Part shown: piece by piece, positions 5,812 to 8,424 of the stretch | Position numbering within the stretch: the first letter of the stretch is position 1 | Layout: each line of letters opens with the position of its first letter | Assembly: GCA_002469865.1 (NCBI GenBank) | Contig: DKOD01000062.1 | Span: forward strand, 980-9,403 | DNA length: 8,424 bases | DNA from: Alphaproteobacteria bacterium UBA7371 | Lineage (GTDB): Bacteria > Pseudomonadota > Alphaproteobacteria > UBA8317 | Reading direction: 5' to 3' | Translations under genes and position numbers: made by a program | Notes under the pieces: model-generated | Seen by the model: only the letters and a program-made list of their open reading frames with translations | Told to the model about the DNA's origin: nothing | Databases searched by the model: none

Positions 5812-6473
5812 CAATTCTTATCCTGTTTGATTGTGATGGCACCTTATTGGATAGCGCGGCATTGATTGTTGATGTGATGACAAAATCCTTTGTATCCCAA
5901 GATGTGGCCACGCCAACACCAGCACAAATTAGAAGCCGCATCGGCCTTAATCTCGATGAGGTGATGGCTGGTTTGGGTATGCCAGAGCATAAATTGCTTG
6001 ATGCCGTGGCCTATTACAAACATGAGATGCGTCGGAGGAGATCCCAAGCACCCTTGCCCGAACCGATGTTTGTTGGTGTGGAAGAATGGCTTCGCGATTT
6101 GGCCTCCATGGACCGAGTGCTTTTGGGGGTTGCCACGGGAAAATCTCTTCGTGGTCTTGAAGCAAGCCTCGCTCATCATGGCATTGCGGAGCTATTTGCG
6201 GTGCTTCGCACGCCGGATCACGGGCCTGGAAAGCCAGACCCATTCATGGTCCATGATGCCTGTGCCCATGTGGGTGTTCGCCTGGATCATGCCATCATGA
6301 TTGGGGACACTACCTACGATATGATGATGGCCAGAAGTGCTGGAGCGCTTGCCCTAGGTGTCTCTTGGGGCTACCACGATCCATCGGAACTTTTGGCGGC
6401 TGGTGCCCATGACATCATGGCTGAGCCGGCAGGTTTCTGTCCTGTTGATTATTTTCTGCGTCCTGATGTCTGA
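5802..6473 (+). CDS. HAD-superfamily hydrolase, phosphoglycolate phosphatase-like
   Basis: The 223-aa protein has the four HAD motifs. Motif I is [11 protein letters not shown] (8-18) with nucleophile Asp10 and acid/base Asp12. Motif II is VATGKS (110-115) with Thr112. Motif III Lys144 is in GPGKPDP. Motif IV is MIGDTTYD (166-173) with Mg-binding Asp169 and Asp173. An alpha-helical cap (about 17-90) between motifs I and II places it in subfamily IA, close to Gph-type phosphatases that hydrolyse small phosphate esters such as 2-phosphoglycolate. The actual substrate cannot be read from sequence. It starts within the last codons of the pseudouridine synthase gene (8-nt overlap, ATGTCTGA) and ends in an identical overlap with the chaperone gene. 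It has no good ribosome-binding site of its own, so coupled translation is likely. The neighbours suggest it is co-inherited housekeeping. Confidence 0.88.
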
Positions 6474-6475
6474 GC
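6466..6475 (+). repeat. ATGTCTGAGC junction, second copy (HAD stop / ATP12 start)
   Basis: Ten bases identical to 5802-5811 in the same functional position: an 8-nt overlap of start and TGA stop codons. It sets the start of the ATP12-family gene and implies termination-reinitiation between the two cistrons. Confidence 0.6.
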
Positions 6476-7176
6476 AATTAGAAATTCCTGAATTTTATAT
6501 CGATGAGCATGAGCAAGGTTGGTGTGTGCTTGTGGGGGAACGGCCAGTTAAAACGCCTGCCGGAAATTCCTTGGTGGTCCCTGATCCCCATTTGGCCGAC
6601 ATCATTATTTGTGAATTGCAAGCCAGCATTGCTGATAAGGCCCCCCCGGGCATTGCATCGAAATTGATCAACACAGTTATTGATCGGGCTGCCCAGGATC
6701 GTCCAACATGGATAACATCTAGCTCCATGCAGCTTTTGGAAGATTCCTTGTTTATAAGGGTTCCAGAGCCGCAAGCATTGAGGCAATTGCAAGACGAGCA
6801 CGCCAAGCCATTCATGCAGCATGGTGGGCAATTGCTTGGTTCCTTACCCCCACCGAGTTATTCTTTATCCTTTCCCGAGCCAGGGGAGGCTGCGCTTTGT
6901 GCTGCGGAATCTTTTCTATGTGGCCTTGATGATTTTTCCTTGTTGGCTTTTTTGGGGATGGCTGAGCGTTGCCGGTCTTTCCTCATGGCTTACGGACATT
7001 TGCAGGGACCTTGCGGTATTCAAGAGGTGGGGGATTACCTTTTGGCGGAGGAAATTTGGCAAGAGCGGTTATGGGGTGAAGATCCTGAAGCCCTTGATCG
7101 ACGACGAAACATGCTTGATGATCTCGCATCTTTTTCGCGCATAGCCCTTCTGGCATCACAAAAACAACTAAAATGA
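6466..7176 (+). CDS. ATP12-family F1-ATPase assembly chaperone
   Basis: ATP12 proteins bind the F1 alpha subunit and prevent its aggregation before assembly of the alpha3-beta3 hexamer; they occur in Alphaproteobacteria and mitochondria. This 236-aa copy retains the order of family features. WCVLVGERPVKTPAGNSLVV (19-38) is the N-terminal strand pair, and ASKLINTVIDRAAQD (64-78) corresponds to the 'L.n.aiDrv' helix. CRSFLMAYGHLQG (169-181) matches the 'gSl.lAlA...G' helix, and LLAEEIWQERLWGEDPEA (192-209) is the conserved C-terminal block. It is divergent: the usual tryptophan after 'aE' in the first helical part reads CELQAS (49-54), and the 'DLLCYR' motif reads LEDSLFIR (91-98) without Cys or Tyr. 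Upstream in-frame starts lie within the HAD gene; ATG 6466 gives the coupled overlap. pccB follows after 19 nt. Confidence 0.82.
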   Translation: MSEQLEIPEFYIDEHEQGWCVLVGERPVKTPAGNSLVVPDPHLADIIICELQASIADKAPPGIASKLINTVIDRAAQDRPTWITSSSMQLLEDSLFIRVPEPQALRQLQDEHAKPFMQHGGQLLGSLPPPSYSLSFPEPGEAALCAAESFLCGLDDFSLLAFLGMAERCRSFLMAYGHLQGPCGIQEVGDYLLAEEIWQERLWGEDPEALDRRRNMLDDLASFSRIALLASQKQLK

Positions 7177-7195
7177 ACAAGCAACGGATAATGAT

Positions 7196-8424
7196 ATGAA
7201 AGATATTATTGAGCAGCTCGAAGAACGAAGAGCCACGGCCCGTTTGGGGGGCGGACGGGCACGTCACGATGCCCAACATAAAAAAGGCAAGTTAACGGCC
7301 AGAGAGCGTATTGAACTGTTCCTCGATCCTGGCAGCTTTGAAGAATATGACATGTTTGTGGAGCATCGTTGCTCGGATTTTGGCATGGATGAACAAAAAT
7401 ATCCTGGTGACTCGGTGGTCACGGGATGGGGCACCGTTAATGGCCGTATAATCTTTGTGTTCTCACAGGATTTTACTGTTTTTGGTGGCTCTCTATCCAA
7501 CGCTCATGCTCAGAAAATCTGCAAGATTATGGACAAGGCGGTTGAAGTTGGCGCCCCTGTGATTGGCCTTAATGATTCAGGCGGGGCAAGGATCCAAGAA
7601 GGTGTGGATTCATTGGCTGCATATGCTGAAGTTTTCATGCGGAACGTGAAATCCTCCGGGGTTATCCCCCAAATTTCTGTTATCATGGGGCCATGTGCTG
7701 GTGGTGCGGTTTATTCCCCAGCCATGACCGACTTCATCTTCATGGTGAAGGACAGTTCCTACATGTTTGTGACAGGCCCCGACGTGGTCAAAACCGTGAC
7801 CAATGAGGTGGTGACAGCAGAGGAATTGGGCGGTGCAGGCACCCACACAAGCAAATCATCCGTTGCAGATGGTGCTTTTGAAAATGACGTGGAGACCTTG
7901 CTGCAGATGCGTCGCCTGGTCGATTTCTTACCCTCTTCATCAAGGGGGAAGCCGCCAAAAATATGTTCGGATGATCCCATTGACCGAATGGATGAAAGCC
8001 TCGACAGCCTCATTCCCGATAATGTGAATAAGCCCTATGACATGAAGGAATTGATCCTGAAGGTTATCGATGATGGTGATTTCTTCGAAACTCAAGAAGC
8101 ATTTGCCCGCAACATCATCACCGGCTTTGCGCGGATGGATGGGTCCACCGTGGGCGTTGTTGCGAACCAACCCATGGTGCTTGCCGGGTGTCTTGATATT
8201 GACTCATCAAGGAAAGCAGCACGCTTCGTGCGCTTTTGCGATGCCTTCAATATTCCCATCGTTACTTTTGTGGATGTTCCTGGCTTCTTGCCTGGCACCA
8301 CCCAGGAATATGCAGGCATCATCAAACATGGTGCCAAATTGTTGTTTGCCTTTGCCGAAGCAACCGTTCCTAAGGTCACGGTGATCACCAGGAAGGCCTA
8401 TGGTGGTGCCTATGATGTGATGAG
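7196..8424 (+). CDS. pccB: Propionyl-CoA carboxylase beta chain (3' end outside window)
   Basis: PccB is the carboxyltransferase subunit that moves CO2 from carboxybiotin on PccA to propionyl-CoA, giving methylmalonyl-CoA. It serves odd-chain fatty acid and branched amino acid breakdown. The frame is open from ATG 7196 to the edge: 409 codons plus 2 nt, of about 510 expected. It begins MKDIIEQLEERRATARLGGG and continues with KKGKLTARERIELFLDPGSF (29-48). The N-terminal oxyanion-hole region is LNDSGGARIQEGV (125-137) and GPCAGGAVYSPAMTDF (165-180). In the second half come DVPGFLPGTTQEYAGIIKHG (360-379) and TRKAYGGAYDVM (398-409). The length and these motifs favour propionyl-CoA over acetyl-CoA (AccD) carboxylase; a methylcrotonyl-CoA enzyme is a weaker alternative. 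A modest GGA (7186-7188) serves as ribosome-binding site. An ATG at 7191 is not usable because TGA follows one codon later. The 19-nt gap suggests co-transcription with the ATP12 gene. Confidence 0.95.
   Translation, partial: MKDIIEQLEERRATARLGGGRARHDAQHKKGKLTARERIELFLDPGSFEEYDMFVEHRCSDFGMDEQKYPGDSVVTGWGTVNGRIIFVFSQDFTVFGGSLSNAHAQKICKIMDKAVEVGAPVIGLNDSGGARIQEGVDSLAAYAEVFMRNVKSSGVIPQISVIMGPCAGGAVYSPAMTDFIFMVKDSSYMFVTGPDVVKTVTNEVVTAEELGGAGTHTSKSSVADGAFENDVETLLQMRRLVDFLPSSSRGKPPKICSDDPIDRMDESLDSLIPDNVNKPYDMKELILKVIDDGDFFETQEAFARNIITGFARMDGSTVGVVANQPMVLAGCLDIDSSRKAARFVRFCDAFNIPIVTFVDVPGFLPGTTQEYAGIIKHGAKLLFAFAEATVPKVTVITRKAYGGAYDVM

Noticed and set aside
7187..7192. GATAAT resembling a -10 box before pccB
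   Set aside because: It lies only 3 nt before the start codon, has no -35 partner at the right distance, and overlaps the ribosome-binding region.
7238..7260. Hairpin GCCCGT/ACGGGC near the start of pccB
   Set aside because: The 6-bp stem has an 11-nt G-rich loop and lies in codons for a conserved ARLGGGRAR stretch. Coding constraint explains it and no T-run follows.

Overview
The window reads as a stretch of alphaproteobacterial chromosome. The order secY-adk-rpsM-rpsK-rpoA-rplQ, with no infA, rpmJ or rpsD interposed, a short LID-less adenylate kinase, and an ATP12-type F1-ATPase assembly chaperone (a family of Alphaproteobacteria and mitochondria) all point that way. Base composition judged by eye is near half G+C, so this is not one of the very GC-rich lineages. 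I would not name a genus. All genes lie on the + strand, packed tightly, with four start/stop overlaps.

Bases 1-4515 are the end of the spc operon and the alpha operon: the 3' end of rplO (L15), secY (protein translocation channel), adk (adenylate kinase), then rpsM (S13), rpsK (S11), rpoA (RNA polymerase alpha) and rplQ (L17), closed by a perfect 12-bp hairpin terminator. The only sizeable gap, 2041-2157 between adk and rpsM, holds a near-consensus promoter (TTGACG, 16 nt, TATACT). Its initial transcribed region is complementary to the rpsM ribosome-binding site.

Bases 4530-8424 are a second, tightly coupled group: crcB (fluoride channel), an RluC-like 23S rRNA pseudouridine synthase, a HAD phosphatase resembling phosphoglycolate phosphatase, an ATP12-family chaperone, and the 5' four-fifths of pccB (propionyl-CoA carboxylase beta chain), which runs off the right edge. 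The first four are joined by a 4-nt overlap and two 8-nt overlaps with the same sequence (ATGTCTGA); pccB follows after 19 nt. No promoter is obvious for this group, and crcB begins 14 nt after the terminator T-run.

The gene content is conserved housekeeping, and I found no new multi-gene system, prophage, transposon, CRISPR array or RNA gene. The most interesting signal is in the rpsM leader. There, an 11-pair helix interrupted by one U-U mismatch would hide the Shine-Dalgarno sequence in readthrough transcripts from secY-adk. A transcript from the local promoter would lack much of the 5' arm. This suggests a translational control element, but it has not been tested.
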